Origin: Anaerolineae bacterium
GTDB taxonomy: Bacteria; Chloroflexota; Anaerolineae; Promineifilales; Promineifilaceae
Direction: 5' to 3'
Length of the DNA stretch: 64,000 nt
NCBI GenBank assembly: GCA_020848035.1
Contig: JADLAX010000050.1
Span: 35,055 to 99,054, forward strand
Shown here one piece after another: positions 27,460 to 35,877 of the stretch (the first letter of the stretch is position 1; the number at the start of each line of letters is the position of its first letter). Position numbers and translations under genes: made by a program. The notes beneath the pieces are model-generated. The model saw only the letters and a program-made list of their open reading frames with translations. It was not told the DNA's origin and did no database searches.

Positions 27460-28083
27460 TCAACCGACCAACAAATCGTACACGCGGCGCACTTCCTGAA
27501 TGTCTTGCCACATGAGCGATTTGGGGCTGCCGGGCTGGCGGCTTTGGTTGCGCAGCAGGTAGGAAGGGTGGAAGATGGGCATGATTTTACGGCCGTTTAG
27601 CTCATGCCACTGCCCGCGCAGCCGGGTAATGCCCGTCAACCCTAACAAAGATTGGGTCGCCACGTTGCCGGTTAGCAGCATTATTTTCGGGTCGACCAGG
27701 CGAATGATCTCCAGAAGGTAAGGCCGGTAATAATCAATTTCCTCATTGGTGGGTTTGCGGAAATTTTTACCACCGTCCCCCGGCGGCATGCGGAAAACTG
27801 AGTTGCTGATAAACACATCTTTTTCCGTGTCGAACTTTACCGCCTGCAAAATCTGGTCCAACAGCTGGCCCGATTTGCCGACAAACGGTTTACCCTGAAT
27901 ATTTTCCTGCGGCCCTGGTGCTTCACCGACGATCATCAATTTGGCTTGTGGATTGCCCCGGCAAATAACCACGTTGGTACCCGCATCGGCCAGCGGATCG
28001 TCATTCATTTGCATCATGGCAGCCATGAGTTCGTCCAACGAGCGGAACTGCTTATCTGGTTCGTCAAAAAGGCTCTTCTGCAT
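27460..28083 (-). CDS. Uracil-DNA glycosylase, family 4-like, lacking the Fe-S cysteines
   Basis: The 207-residue protein has the UDG superfamily motifs GEAPGPQE with GKPFVGKSGQLL, the ISN segment and HPSYLLRN, which place it with the type 4 (bacterial/archaeal Fe-S) enzymes. It would excise uracil from DNA. The four cysteines that bind 4Fe-4S in that family are absent: only one cysteine (VVICRGN) is present, and the CRPP segment reads FRMPPGDGGKNFRKPT. It either folds without a cluster or is a distinct subfamily. ATG 28083 is followed by QKSLFDEP, and there is a purine-rich leader upstream. Confidence 0.88.
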   Translation of the reverse strand: MQKSLFDEPDKQFRSLDELMAAMMQMNDDPLADAGTNVVICRGNPQAKLMIVGEAPGPQENIQGKPFVGKSGQLLDQILQAVKFDTEKDVFISNSVFRMPPGDGGKNFRKPTNEEIDYYRPYLLEIIRLVDPKIMLLTGNVATQSLLGLTGITRLRGQWHELNGRKIMPIFHPSYLLRNQSRQPGSPKSLMWQDIQEVRRVYDLLVG

Positions 28084-28636
28084 ACTCTCTTTACCTCCTC
28101 AAGGCGTGATTTTAGCGTAACCCCGCTAAATTCTCTACTTTACAGGCTCGCCAATAGGAATTCCGGTATATGACTTTTATGTAATTGGCATGCCTGCACG
28201 TTTCTTCTATGCTACAGACATCTCATGAGAACGGATCAGCACTCACTTTCCATCACCAATCATCTGAGCTGGTCCAAACGAACAGGCATCGCCGCAGAGC
28301 CAATCTTTATTGTTTTGTTAAATTAAGAATCGCGGGTTCTGTTTTGTAAAAGTAAAACTGTCTCACCATCACACTTCGCTCTGTTTTACTTTTATTCTTG
28401 TGATTCTCGAATTCTAGCCTCGGGTTAACGTACTGATTTTTCGAGAATCACATTAACTTTCTATATGCATTGTTCGTTAGCACTGTATTGGTAACGGCCG
28501 TTTATTAAATTGTATCGTCCAACCAAAATTGTATCTTTTGTCACAACTGTACTGGTGGGAGAGCCCTGGGAAAGTTAAGCGTCTTATTGGAATTCCTGGC
28601 TCTCAAAAGCTATTTTCGGGGAGCAGTAACAGTATC
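28084..28636. other. Long AT-rich intergenic region
   Basis: A 550-bp stretch holds no convincing gene. There are several short inverted repeats: GATTCTCGA near 28403 with TCGAGAATCAC near 28441, TAAAAGTAAAAC/GTTTTACTTTTA near 28347-28393, and GAGAGCC/GGCTCTC at 28559-28604. It probably contains the divergent promoters of the glycosylase and the small ORF that follows. Confidence 0.4.
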
Positions 28637-28828
28637 ATGCAAAAAGAGAGTCAACCCACAACGGCCGTTCCATCGAATGGGTGTCAGGAAGATGTGGTGC
28701 TAAACCTGACCATCAGCGGCGCACGCGACCAAATTCTCTGCCTGCTCGAACAGATGGATGCCGTTCCCGGATTTTCCGTAGTCAAAGGATCCTTCATCGT
28801 ATCCACACCACGGAACACACCGATGTAA
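28637..28828 (+). CDS. Small hypothetical protein
   Basis: The 63-residue ORF starts MQKESQPTTAVPSNG and has a plausible folded part, EDVVLNLTISGARDQILCLLEQMDAVPGFSVVKGSFIVST. This looks like a strand-helix-strand unit. No clear ribosome binding site is seen. It is followed after 25 bp by a strong terminator, which supports transcription across it. No family recognised. Confidence 0.5.
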   Translation: MQKESQPTTAVPSNGCQEDVVLNLTISGARDQILCLLEQMDAVPGFSVVKGSFIVSTPRNTPM

Positions 28829-28853
28829 CGAACATTTGGTTTTCTCCTGTTAT

Positions 28854-28891
28854 AAAAAACGGCCGCTTCCGGGGGGAGGCGGCCGTTTTTT
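28854..28891 (+). terminator. Rho-independent terminator
   Basis: Arms AAAAAACGGCCGC and GCGGCCGTTTTTT form a 13-bp stem with a GGGG-rich loop, ending in a T run. It carries a CGGCCG core in each arm. Confidence 0.9.
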
Positions 28892-28940
28892 ACTGTGTGC
28901 GTTTTCGGTTACAATCGGGTAGCAATAAGGAGTACGCCGT

Positions 28941-29597
28941 ATGATCACAATTCACACCCAACTGGTAGGCCAACCCCAAACCATGACCGATGCGCGCGGC
29001 ACCTGGCGCTCGGCCATCTACCGCACGCCGGTGACCGAGCCGATTTATCTCCAGCCACGCGGCCTGGCCGGTGACCAGGTTGCCGATACCAAACACCACG
29101 GCTCGCGCGATCAGGCCGTGTGCTGCCAGCCCCTGGTCCACTACGACTTTTGGAACCGCTTTTACCAATTGAACAGCCCAGAAACGCAGCTAGGCCCAGG
29201 CAGCGTCGGGGAAAATTGGACGTTAACCAACATCACCGAAGCTGATGTGGCCGTGGGCGACATCTTTCAGGTAGGCGAGGCCACGGTACAGGTCAGTGCG
29301 CCACGTTACCCCTGCGCCAAACAGGAGCGCAAACTCAAGCTGCCCAACTTTTTCAAGGAAGTAATGGCCGCCCAACGCACCGGCTTTTACCTGCGGGTGC
29401 TCACGCCGGGCATGGTGCAGGTGGGCGATGAACTTAAGCTGGTGGAACGGCCGAATCCAAGCTTCACCATCCAGCTCATCAACGAAAACACGCTGGGCAC
29501 ACCAGACAAGCACCTGGTACAGCAAATGCTGGCTCTCCCTGAACTAGCTGACGGCTGGAAAAAGATTCTGGAATACAACCTCCACAATCAAGAATAA
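28941..29597 (+). CDS. MOSC-domain protein (YiiM-like)
   Basis: The 218-residue protein has the MOSC signature: LAGDQVADTKHHGSRDQAVCCQP with the HHG..D segment, then GENWTL and APRYPCAKQERKL, whose Cys is the conserved one thought to bind the molybdenum cofactor sulfur. YiiM-type proteins reduce N-hydroxylated compounds. AAGGAG lies 8 bases before ATG 28941. A terminator follows directly. Confidence 0.9.
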   Translation: MITIHTQLVGQPQTMTDARGTWRSAIYRTPVTEPIYLQPRGLAGDQVADTKHHGSRDQAVCCQPLVHYDFWNRFYQLNSPETQLGPGSVGENWTLTNITEADVAVGDIFQVGEATVQVSAPRYPCAKQERKLKLPNFFKEVMAAQRTGFYLRVLTPGMVQVGDELKLVERPNPSFTIQLINENTLGTPDKHLVQQMLALPELADGWKKILEYNLHNQE

Positions 29598-29598
29598 A

Positions 29599-29628
29599 AA
29601 ACGGCCGTTCCTGGGAACGGCCGTTTGA
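29599..29628 (+). terminator. Terminator from two ACGGCCGT copies
   Basis: Perfect 13-bp arms AAACGGCCGTTCC / GGAACGGCCGTTT flank a 2-nt loop (TG) directly after the MOSC gene. The T run is short, so termination is likely but not certain. Confidence 0.8.
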
Positions 29629-29670
29629 AACCGGGTACATCAATTGGGGTGAGCTCATCATTTATGAGCA

Positions 29671-29728
29671 AAGATTGCGCAGATTTACCCCAATTTTCAA
29701 TCTTTTTAATCTGCGCAATTTTTGATAA
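29671..29728. repeat. Dispersed repeat GCGCAGATT...TTTTAATCTGCGC
   Basis: Copy 2 of the repeat at 20463-20538. It has arms GCGCAGATT/AATCTGCGC around a short AT-rich spacer, followed by TTTTTGATAAAAGC. Confidence 0.65.
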
Positions 29729-29770
29729 AAGCCTCTATCGGGTCCACTGCTTGCAGAAGTGACCAATCAA

Positions 29771-30487
29771 TTAAAGCTTCAACCCGTCAAACATTTTTTC
29801 GTCAGGGCTCTTTTCTTTGAGCGGTAACGGAGAACGGCCGTGCATAAGAAAACCCACCCCCGCCATAATCAGCAGCAGCGCTCCGAGCAGGCTTACCCAG
29901 CCGGTTAGAACCAGGCTCATCACGCCAAACAGCCCCACCGACACCAGGCACACAATCAGCCCTGCCCAGACCATTTTGGGGCGAACCCCGGCACTGGCCA
30001 CCAGCAGCGCCAGACCCACCGACAGCGGTTCCAGCACCCACAAAATCGCCCATAAATCCCACAGCCCCGTCACGGCACAAAATTGGAAGATCAGCCCATT
30101 CACGCCCACAATGATCGCCGGAATCATGAGCCAGATGTTGTGCATAAAAACGGCCGAAACCAAAAAGCCCACCGCCAGCCCAATGATGATCAGCGGCCAG
30201 AGATAGCTCCAAATACCCCAGACGTTAAACAGACTGCCCAGCAGCAGCAAAGAGCTGGTCACCAAAATGGGAAACCCGGGAATAAACAGCGCCCGCAGGC
30301 CACGCTGCCGGGCAAACAAAACCGGGGCAGCAATGAAGCTGAGGCCCAGCACGCTTACCAGCAGCGGCCACAGACGCCAAAGACCAAAGCTCCAGCCAAA
30401 CAGCGGGGCAAGGGTGCCGTTCAGCAGGGCCAGGCTGCCCAGCAAAATGAGAATCCAACCACCATAATTTACGCGTCGTGTTTTCAT
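29771..30487 (-). CDS. LiaF/DUF5668-like membrane protein
   Basis: The 238-residue protein has eight hydrophobic segments and repeats of a W-P-L-(L/I)-(I/V) type (LWRLWPLLVSVLGLSF, WSYLWPLIIIGLAVGFL), as in the LiaI/LiaF-like membrane module used in envelope-stress sensing. GGAG lies 8 bases before ATG 30487. It is the last of three membrane/kinase genes on this strand together with those at 30677 and 32294, and these may form a sensing locus. The function is inferred from the module only. Confidence 0.65.
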   Translation of the reverse strand: MKTRRVNYGGWILILLGSLALLNGTLAPLFGWSFGLWRLWPLLVSVLGLSFIAAPVLFARQRGLRALFIPGFPILVTSSLLLLGSLFNVWGIWSYLWPLIIIGLAVGFLVSAVFMHNIWLMIPAIIVGVNGLIFQFCAVTGLWDLWAILWVLEPLSVGLALLVASAGVRPKMVWAGLIVCLVSVGLFGVMSLVLTGWVSLLGALLLIMAGVGFLMHGRSPLPLKEKSPDEKMFDGLKL

Positions 30488-30676
30488 GAGATCACTCCTT
30501 CAGAAGATTCGCCACAATTTGCCTCGTGGCTCACACAGAGTTGAAGTTTTGTGTATGAGAAGGAGTGTAGGAGAACGGCCGTTGCTGCGCCTATCGGTTA
30601 GCTAACTTCCAGCTATCAATCGCCGGAGATGACACAGATTTTTTCTCTGCTCTCCGCGTCTCTGCGTTAAGTAATT

Positions 30677-32203
30677 TCAGAAGATGTTCACCAGGACGAC
30701 CAGCACAAACAGGAGAGCCATGGCGGCATAGCACAGCCGCACCAGCTGGCGGCCCCACAAGACGGCCAGCACTTTCGGCTCCGCCGACGCGGCGATGCGC
30801 GAAATGGTAAACCACAGCACGGCAAAAACGAGGAAAACCTGCAGCGGCCACAAAAAGACCCAATCGCCCCAGCGGCCCGTGAGCGCGTAGTAGCCCAGCA
30901 AGATGCCCTCCCCCAGCAGCAAGCCGCCGGGAATGAGCAGCCAGGGTGACTGCTGGCTGAGCATTAACTGGCCAAAAAACACGGCCACCAGCATCAGCTC
31001 AATGGGCCAGCCGCTGCGGAAAAACCAGCCCGCCCCGGCCGTCCCAGAAAACATCACCACCACCGCGTTCACCAAAATGAGCAGCCCCACACTGTGCACA
31101 ATGGCAGAACTGACAGAAGGCTTTTTCTCAGAAGCAACGGCCGTTTCCTCCATCACACTTGCTACCGGCGGCTCCTGCGCTTTCAGGGCCGCCAATGCCG
31201 CCGTGACCGATGGCTGGCTGGTAACGGCCGTATCCTGCGCCGCAAACTCCACATTGGCCAATTTCTGTCGGGCCGTGCCCGAAAAAACGGCCACCGAATC
31301 GGACGGCGCTTCGCTGGTGGAAAAGGAAAGCGGCAGGGAGATGCGCGCGGGCAGCGCGATGTGGGCTTCGGCAGCGGCCGTTTTGAGCGCGTCGGCCATT
31401 TCGGGTGCGGATTGGAAACGGCCGTCGCGATCCTTAGCCAGCGCCTTCAACACAATGCGCTCTAGCGCTGCTGGCACGTCCGGGTTCAGCTCCGACGGCA
31501 GCGGCAGCGGATCGTTCACGTGCTTCAGCAAAATTGCCAGCGGCGTGTCGGCGTCAAATGGGGGGCGGCGGGTGAGCATCTCGTACAGCACCACGCCCAG
31601 CGAATATAAATCGCTGCGCACGTCGCTGACGCCTTCCAGCCCCTGCTCGGGGGCCATGTAGTTGAGCGTGCCCAGCAGCGCCCCGGAGACGGTGTGCCGC
31701 GTGCCGCCCACAATCTGGGCAATGCCAAAATCGGCCAGCACCGCCTGGCCGCGCCGCGTCAGCAAAATGTTGGCCGGTTTGATGTCGCGGTGGATCATGC
31801 CTTCCTGGTGGGCGTAGCTCAACCCGTCCAGCACATCCAGCAAGATGCGCACGATTTCGCCCCAGGGCATCGGCTCGTCTCGCACCCGGTAATCGTTGAG
31901 GCGCGTGTGCAGCGTGTCCCCATCCAGCAGCTCCATCACCATGAAATACACGTCGTCGGCGACGTCAAAATCGAACACCTGGATGATGTTGGGGTGGCGC
32001 AGCGCCGCCACCGATTGGGCCTCGCGGCGGAAGCGGGTCAAAAACAGCTCATCGTCCACCAGGTCGGAGCGCAGCACTTTGATCGCCACAAAGCGGTCCA
32101 GCTGGGGATGGTAGCCGCGATAAACGCGGGCCATGCCGCCGCTGCCCAGCGGTTCCAACACGCGATATTTACCTAAATTCTGCCCCGTCAGCGATGCTGG
32201 CAT
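30677..32203 (-). CDS. Serine/threonine protein kinase, membrane-associated (PknB-type)
   Basis: The 508-residue protein has a complete Hanks-type kinase domain at residues about 10-270: GSGGMARVYRG, the VAIKVL lysine, HRDIKPANIL catalytic loop, DFGIAQ and GTLNYMAPEQ. A linker of about 100 residues follows (with TAV and SVT segments), and then three or four membrane helices at the C-terminus. There are no PASTA repeats. ATG 32203 (MPASLTG) is chosen because the ATG at 32227 lies inside an inverted repeat. The targets are unknown; the neighbours are LiaF-like membrane proteins. Confidence 0.93.
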   Translation of the reverse strand: MPASLTGQNLGKYRVLEPLGSGGMARVYRGYHPQLDRFVAIKVLRSDLVDDELFLTRFRREAQSVAALRHPNIIQVFDFDVADDVYFMVMELLDGDTLHTRLNDYRVRDEPMPWGEIVRILLDVLDGLSYAHQEGMIHRDIKPANILLTRRGQAVLADFGIAQIVGGTRHTVSGALLGTLNYMAPEQGLEGVSDVRSDLYSLGVVLYEMLTRRPPFDADTPLAILLKHVNDPLPLPSELNPDVPAALERIVLKALAKDRDGRFQSAPEMADALKTAAAEAHIALPARISLPLSFSTSEAPSDSVAVFSGTARQKLANVEFAAQDTAVTSQPSVTAALAALKAQEPPVASVMEETAVASEKKPSVSSAIVHSVGLLILVNAVVVMFSGTAGAGWFFRSGWPIELMLVAVFFGQLMLSQQSPWLLIPGGLLLGEGILLGYYALTGRWGDWVFLWPLQVFLVFAVLWFTISRIAASAEPKVLAVLWGRQLVRLCYAAMALLFVLVVLVNIF

Positions 32204-32224
32204 TGTCTCTGCCTCATCCTGCAA

Positions 32225-32282
32225 CATTTCCCCGGAAACTTTGAGCGAAGCCTTACCCTTTGGCCTCAGTTTCCGGGGAAAT
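32225..32282. repeat. Inverted repeat ATTTCCCCGGAAACT...AGTTTCCGGGGAAAT
   Basis: Perfect 15-bp arms lie around a 28-bp spacer between the kinase gene and the membrane protein gene. It is the same family as 23193-23253. Confidence 0.8.
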
Positions 32283-32293
32283 CTATTGATAGA

Positions 32294-33037
32294 TCATTCG
32301 ACTGCTGCGTCGGGCCGGAGGAACAGCCAGCCACGTGTCAGCAGCCCGGTGCCAATCAGACCGACACCGACCATACCTTCCCACGAAAGCCAGTTTGGAG
32401 CAAGTAATTCCATCAGGCCGCTGCTTACAATCCAGACGGCCGTCATGAGCAGCATCGTGGAAGCCCAGGCGGATTGGCGCAGCACGCGCCACCCCTCAAA
32501 AAAGGCCCCGATGCCGGGCAGCAAAATGATGAAGCCCCACCAGTGAAAGCTGCCAAACAGCGCCGGCAAATCGATCAGGTTGAGCTGATCGGCCAGAAAG
32601 ATGCCGCCCAGCAAAAGCATGGTCACAGCCAACCAGCGATGGAAACGGAGTACGGCCGTTACCCCCACGCCATACTTCGCCCCACCCACCAGCCAGAAGG
32701 CCACGCCAGGCACCACAATCATCAGCGGCCACCAGACGTTCCAGTCCAGGTTCAGGGCAAACATGCCCGCCACGGTGGTGATGACCAGGCCCAGGCCGGT
32801 ACTGAGGCGGGGAAGGAGGTGGGTACGGCCGTTCCGCCCCCACATCGTTCGCCCTGCCCCCAGCAGCAAAAGGCCGGGCAGCAGAATAAACCCGCTCCAC
32901 CAATTTTCCAGCTGCCGTATCCCCAGCAGATTCACCGCCAGAAACACCAATCCCACGGCCAGCAGCGACAGCCCGCCCATGTCTAACCAGGAAAGGCCGC
33001 GCGTCGTTTCATTTTGGCTTAACGTTTCTTGTTTCAT
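32294..33037 (-). CDS. LiaI/LiaF-like membrane protein
   Basis: The 247-residue protein starts MKQETLSQNETT and has eight or so membrane segments, again with a W-x-x-L-I-I-L-P repeat pattern (NWWSGFILLPGLLLLGAG, VWWPLMIVVPGVAFWL, HWWGFIILLPGIGAFF). It is a paralogue in style of the 29771-30487 protein. GGAGG lies 5 bases before ATG 33037. Upstream, a perfect palindrome at 33068-33099 lies in the promoter region. Confidence 0.65.
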   Translation of the reverse strand: MKQETLSQNETTRGLSWLDMGGLSLLAVGLVFLAVNLLGIRQLENWWSGFILLPGLLLLGAGRTMWGRNGRTHLLPRLSTGLGLVITTVAGMFALNLDWNVWWPLMIVVPGVAFWLVGGAKYGVGVTAVLRFHRWLAVTMLLLGGIFLADQLNLIDLPALFGSFHWWGFIILLPGIGAFFEGWRVLRQSAWASTMLLMTAVWIVSSGLMELLAPNWLSWEGMVGVGLIGTGLLTRGWLFLRPDAAVE

Positions 33038-33067
33038 CATTACCTCCACGCTTAAAGAAGCACTTTG

Positions 33068-33099
33068 ATTGTCATACCCGCCTTCGCGGGTATGACAAT
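33068..33099. repeat. REP-like palindrome ATTGTCATACCCGC...GCGGGTATGACAAT
   Basis: A perfect 14-bp-arm palindrome around CTTC. It is a variant of the CATTCCCGC elements at 281-306 and 716-740. It lies about 30 bp upstream of the membrane protein start. Confidence 0.85.
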
Positions 33100-33309
33100 G
33101 TAAGCAGTGTAACGAAACAGGAGGCGCGTGTGCCTAACGGTTAGCTAACAACTGGCTATCTAAATTGGCAATGACAAGGTGAGGGGGGAAGGAGTGACAA
33201 GGCGATCGGCCGTTCATCTTCTTAAAAATTTATAATGATAGCGGTTCCTATTCGTTCCTTACTTAAATTTCGTTGTTATCTTTACGGTCTGCCACAGCAG
33301 AGGGAGTTT

Positions 33310-33789
33310 TTATAAATCTAATCGTCGATCAAGTGGATTAACCCCTGTTTCAATACGCTTTGTTACATCTTCAGCGGCCCATACGACAAGTTGTTCCAAT
33401 CCTCTATATTCTTCAGGTAATTTATTACCGATTGGAATAAACTTTGATTCAATTCCATCCCACAAATACCACATTCCCACTTTATCACTGATGCTATTGT
33501 ACATAGCCGAAATAAAATTAGGAGGCACAAAGTCTGTGACTGGTAAGTTTCCAATGATTGTCCACAAACCCGACTTAATGGCAGCTTTTAACCCTACAAC
33601 TATAGGGGGAAACATAACAGGAGCATTAACTATCTCATCGATTTTCATATCATCTTTTGTAATGAGATCAAAGATTCGAATCACTGGCCCATTATCTTTA
33701 TCTGCACGCACATACTGTCCGCATGCCTTACGTCCATCTGACAATGGTATTTCGAATATGTCACCTACCTTTAACGTCTTTCGTATCAT
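33310..33789 (-). CDS. Imm26-like immunity protein (tentative)
   Basis: The 159-residue protein starts MIRKTLKVGDIFEIPLSDGR and continues ACGQYVRADKDNGPVIRIFDL. This resembles the N-terminal barrel of the Imm26 family, cognate to polymorphic toxins. The middle part (NLPVTDFVPPNF ... WYLWDGIESKFIPIG) also fits. The gene is much more AT-rich than its neighbours and is free of ACGGCCGT, so it is probably acquired. On the minus strand it follows a short open tail (33838-33925) and a forward-type REP (33926-34001). I take it to be an orphan immunity gene. No toxin gene is left. Confidence 0.6.
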   Translation of the reverse strand: MIRKTLKVGDIFEIPLSDGRKACGQYVRADKDNGPVIRIFDLITKDDMKIDEIVNAPVMFPPIVVGLKAAIKSGLWTIIGNLPVTDFVPPNFISAMYNSISDKVGMWYLWDGIESKFIPIGNKLPEEYRGLEQLVVWAAEDVTKRIETGVNPLDRRLDL

Positions 33790-33837
33790 AGATTGCGTCC
33801 TATTGAGGCAAATTTCCTGTTTTCTGGGGGATTTCAA

Positions 33838-33925
33838 GGCCTATTTGGATTGCATTTGATATATAGGTCTTGCCGTAGCAATACGATTCATCTGATTTTC
33901 GAGAACCCCACCGTTTTCTATTAGA
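33838..33925 (-). pseudogene. Possible remnant of a toxin C-terminus
   Basis: Between the REP and the Imm26-like gene, one minus-strand frame is open for 29 codons (EGLIENGGVLENQMNRIATARPI... ending QSK stop at about 33841). It is too short to identify. The position and AT-rich composition suggest the last residues of a toxin left behind after deletion or tip exchange at the REP. Confidence 0.3.
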
Positions 33926-34001
33926 CCTTCGCTACGGCGTGCTCTTCGGCCAGCAAAAAACCCTGCCCGGCTGCGGCACGGCGTCCTGCCACGCCGCCTA
34001 C
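33926..34001 (-). repeat. REP-like element, forward type (copy 2, minus strand)
   Basis: Read on the minus strand it starts GTAGGCGGCGTGGCAGGACG. It has the GTAG tetranucleotide typical of REPs, then a hairpin GCGGC...GCCGC with internal mismatches and the tail CAGCCGGG...GGCCGAAGAGCACGCC. It is homologous to copies at 4268, 51735 and 55104. Confidence 0.75.
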
Positions 34002-34065
34002 TTTGTCTGCCAGTTTACGGCCGTATGCCAGCATATCCAATTTAGCAACGGCCGTTCACACCAAA

Positions 34066-34671
34066 CTACAAAACCAGCTTGTAGCCGCGGCCGCGTACGG
34101 TGAGTAGGAGTTGGGGATTGGTGGGATCGGGTTCCAGCTTGGTACGCAGGCGGCGCACCAGGTTTTCGATCTGGTAATCAAACACCCCGCCCTGGTATTC
34201 GGGCCAGACGGCCGTTCCAATCGCATCCTTCGAGCAAACCAGGTTGGGTTGAGAGAATAGGTACGCCAGCAGCTCAAACTCTTTGGGGGCCAGGTCCACT
34301 GGCTGGCGGTTGATCCGCACAATACCCGCCGGAATGTCCAGCTCCAGCTCTGGCAGCACCGTGTCCTGGTATGTCACTTCTGGGTCATGAAACACAAACA
34401 GCACGTCGCCGACCTTGATGTGATCGCCGTCGCGCAGTTGGACTGGCTCCAAAATACGCTGATCGTTGAGAAAGGTGCCGTTGGTGCTGCCCACATCTTC
34501 TAAAATGACCCGCCACCCTTCGCGGCGAATGCAGGCGTGTTCCCGCGAGATGCGCTGGCTGCTGACCACAATCTCATTTTCCACGGCGCGGCCAATCATC
34601 GTTGTTGGCCCCGCTAAATTGTGGGTGCGGCCGGTGGGATCAGTCAGGGTGGGGACACGTTTTTCGCTCAT
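34066..34671 (-). CDS. FHA-domain winged-helix transcriptional regulator
   Basis: In this 201-residue protein, residues about 15-100 are an FHA domain (MIGRAVENEIVVSSQRISREHACIRR ... DVGSTNGTFLNDQRI, with the GR, SRxH and TNGTF motifs), which binds phosphothreonine. Residues about 125-200 are an OmpR-type winged helix (APKEFELLAYLFSQPNLVCSKD ... VRRLRTKLEPD ... VRGRGYKLVL). It would link Ser/Thr phosphorylation, possibly by the kinase at 30677, to transcription. ATG 34671 is preferred. It is known in actinobacteria and Chloroflexota as an EmbR-like architecture without the BTAD part. Confidence 0.88.
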   Translation of the reverse strand: MSEKRVPTLTDPTGRTHNLAGPTTMIGRAVENEIVVSSQRISREHACIRREGWRVILEDVGSTNGTFLNDQRILEPVQLRDGDHIKVGDVLFVFHDPEVTYQDTVLPELELDIPAGIVRINRQPVDLAPKEFELLAYLFSQPNLVCSKDAIGTAVWPEYQGGVFDYQIENLVRRLRTKLEPDPTNPQLLLTVRGRGYKLVL

Positions 34672-34782
34672 CAGCGACAAGAGTACGAAGAACGGCCGTT
34701 TCTGTCAACGGAAATTTGATAGAACGCGGAGGACGCGGATTTTCTATTCATCCGCGTTTATCCGCGTCCCAAACTTAAACAA

Positions 34783-34815
34783 AAACGGCCGTTCACGGAA
34801 GGCAAACGGCCGTTT
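34783..34815. terminator. Terminator-like hairpin from two ACGGCCGT copies
   Basis: AAACGGCCGTT and AAACGGCCGTTT, 10 bases apart, pair with each other. It lies just downstream of the oxidoreductase operon (ending 34838, minus strand). The adjacent 34715-34775 is a copy of the CGCGGAT repeat family. Confidence 0.7.
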
Positions 34816-34837
34816 CTCTATCAAAATTACAGATTAA

Positions 34838-35875
34838 CTACAACAAACCCGCCATAATCTCTTGCAGCGAGGCGGCCGACGGCCGTAACTGCTCCGTCGG
34901 CACGCTGGCCAGGCCCGTGGCGGGCAAATGGCTGGACTCTGCCAGGTTTTGCCGATGCCCATCGTAGTAGATCAGGCCGGTGATGAACTCCTGCTTTTCC
35001 TGGGCCCACAACAGGCGGTGCAGCGCGCCCATCTTGTCCGTCGGATCGTAATCCTCGTCCAGCTTACGCAGCTGAATGTGGGAGCCATCATGCATCTCTA
35101 CCACCTTCATTTCACCCGGCTCGTAGTCATCGATCATAATTTCTTCCTGCGGGGCCACCCAGCCGATGTCGTGCAGCTGCTCTTCGTGGTCCTTGCCGTA
35201 GCCGTAGCTTTTGGTGGAGCTGTCCAGGTTGTTAAACGTCACACACGGGCTGATGATGTCCAAAACGGCCGTACCCCGATGACTCAACGCCGCTTTCAAC
35301 AATTCCCGCACCTGCTTGGCGTCGCCCGAAAACGAACGAGCCACAAAACCACAGCCCGCCATGATCGCTTCCATGCAGATGTCGATGGGCGGCAGCTCGT
35401 TCGACCCGGCATATTTCAGCTCCTGGCCTTCATCGGCCGTGGCGGAAAACTGCCCTTTGGTCAGGCCATACACCCCGTTGTTCTCCACGATGTACACCAT
35501 GCGCACGTTACGCCGCATCATGTGCTTAAACTGCCCCATGCCGATGCTGGCCGTGTCGCCATCGCCGCTGACGCCGATAGCCCGCAGCGTGTGGTTGGCC
35601 ATGAGCGCCCCGGTGGCAATGGAGGGCATACGGCCGTGCAGCGAGTTAAACCCGTGCGACTGCCCCAAAAAGTAGGCCGGAGACTTGCTGGAGCAGCCAA
35701 TCCCGCTCAGTTTAATGATCTCCTGCGGCTTGATGCTCAAATCATACGCCACCTGAATAATCTGACTGGCAATTGAATTGTGCCCACACCCTTGACATAA
35801 TGTTGAGGCTGAGCCGTTGTAGTCTGCTTTAGACAGACCGACCAAATTTACGTTTACAGTTCGTCTACTATCCAT
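34838..35875 (-). CDS. 2-oxoacid:ferredoxin oxidoreductase, beta subunit (pair 2)
   Basis: The 345-residue TPP-binding subunit has CQGCGHNSIASQI, KLSGIGCSSKSPAYF, HGRMPSIATGA, the TPP/Mg motif GDGDTASIGMGQF...N-N-GVYGLTKGQF and a distal conserved cysteine (SPCVTFNN). These cysteines hold the 4Fe-4S cluster. It oxidises a 2-oxoacid and transfers electrons to ferredoxin with its alpha subunit directly upstream (stop at 35878, start at 35875). The substrate (pyruvate, 2-oxoglutarate or another 2-oxoacid) cannot be fixed from sequence. Confidence 0.92.
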   Translation of the reverse strand: MDSRRTVNVNLVGLSKADYNGSASTLCQGCGHNSIASQIIQVAYDLSIKPQEIIKLSGIGCSSKSPAYFLGQSHGFNSLHGRMPSIATGALMANHTLRAIGVSGDGDTASIGMGQFKHMMRRNVRMVYIVENNGVYGLTKGQFSATADEGQELKYAGSNELPPIDICMEAIMAGCGFVARSFSGDAKQVRELLKAALSHRGTAVLDIISPCVTFNNLDSSTKSYGYGKDHEEQLHDIGWVAPQEEIMIDDYEPGEMKVVEMHDGSHIQLRKLDEDYDPTDKMGALHRLLWAQEKQEFITGLIYYDGHRQNLAESSHLPATGLASVPTEQLRPSAASLQEIMAGLL

Positions 35876-35877
35876 TG

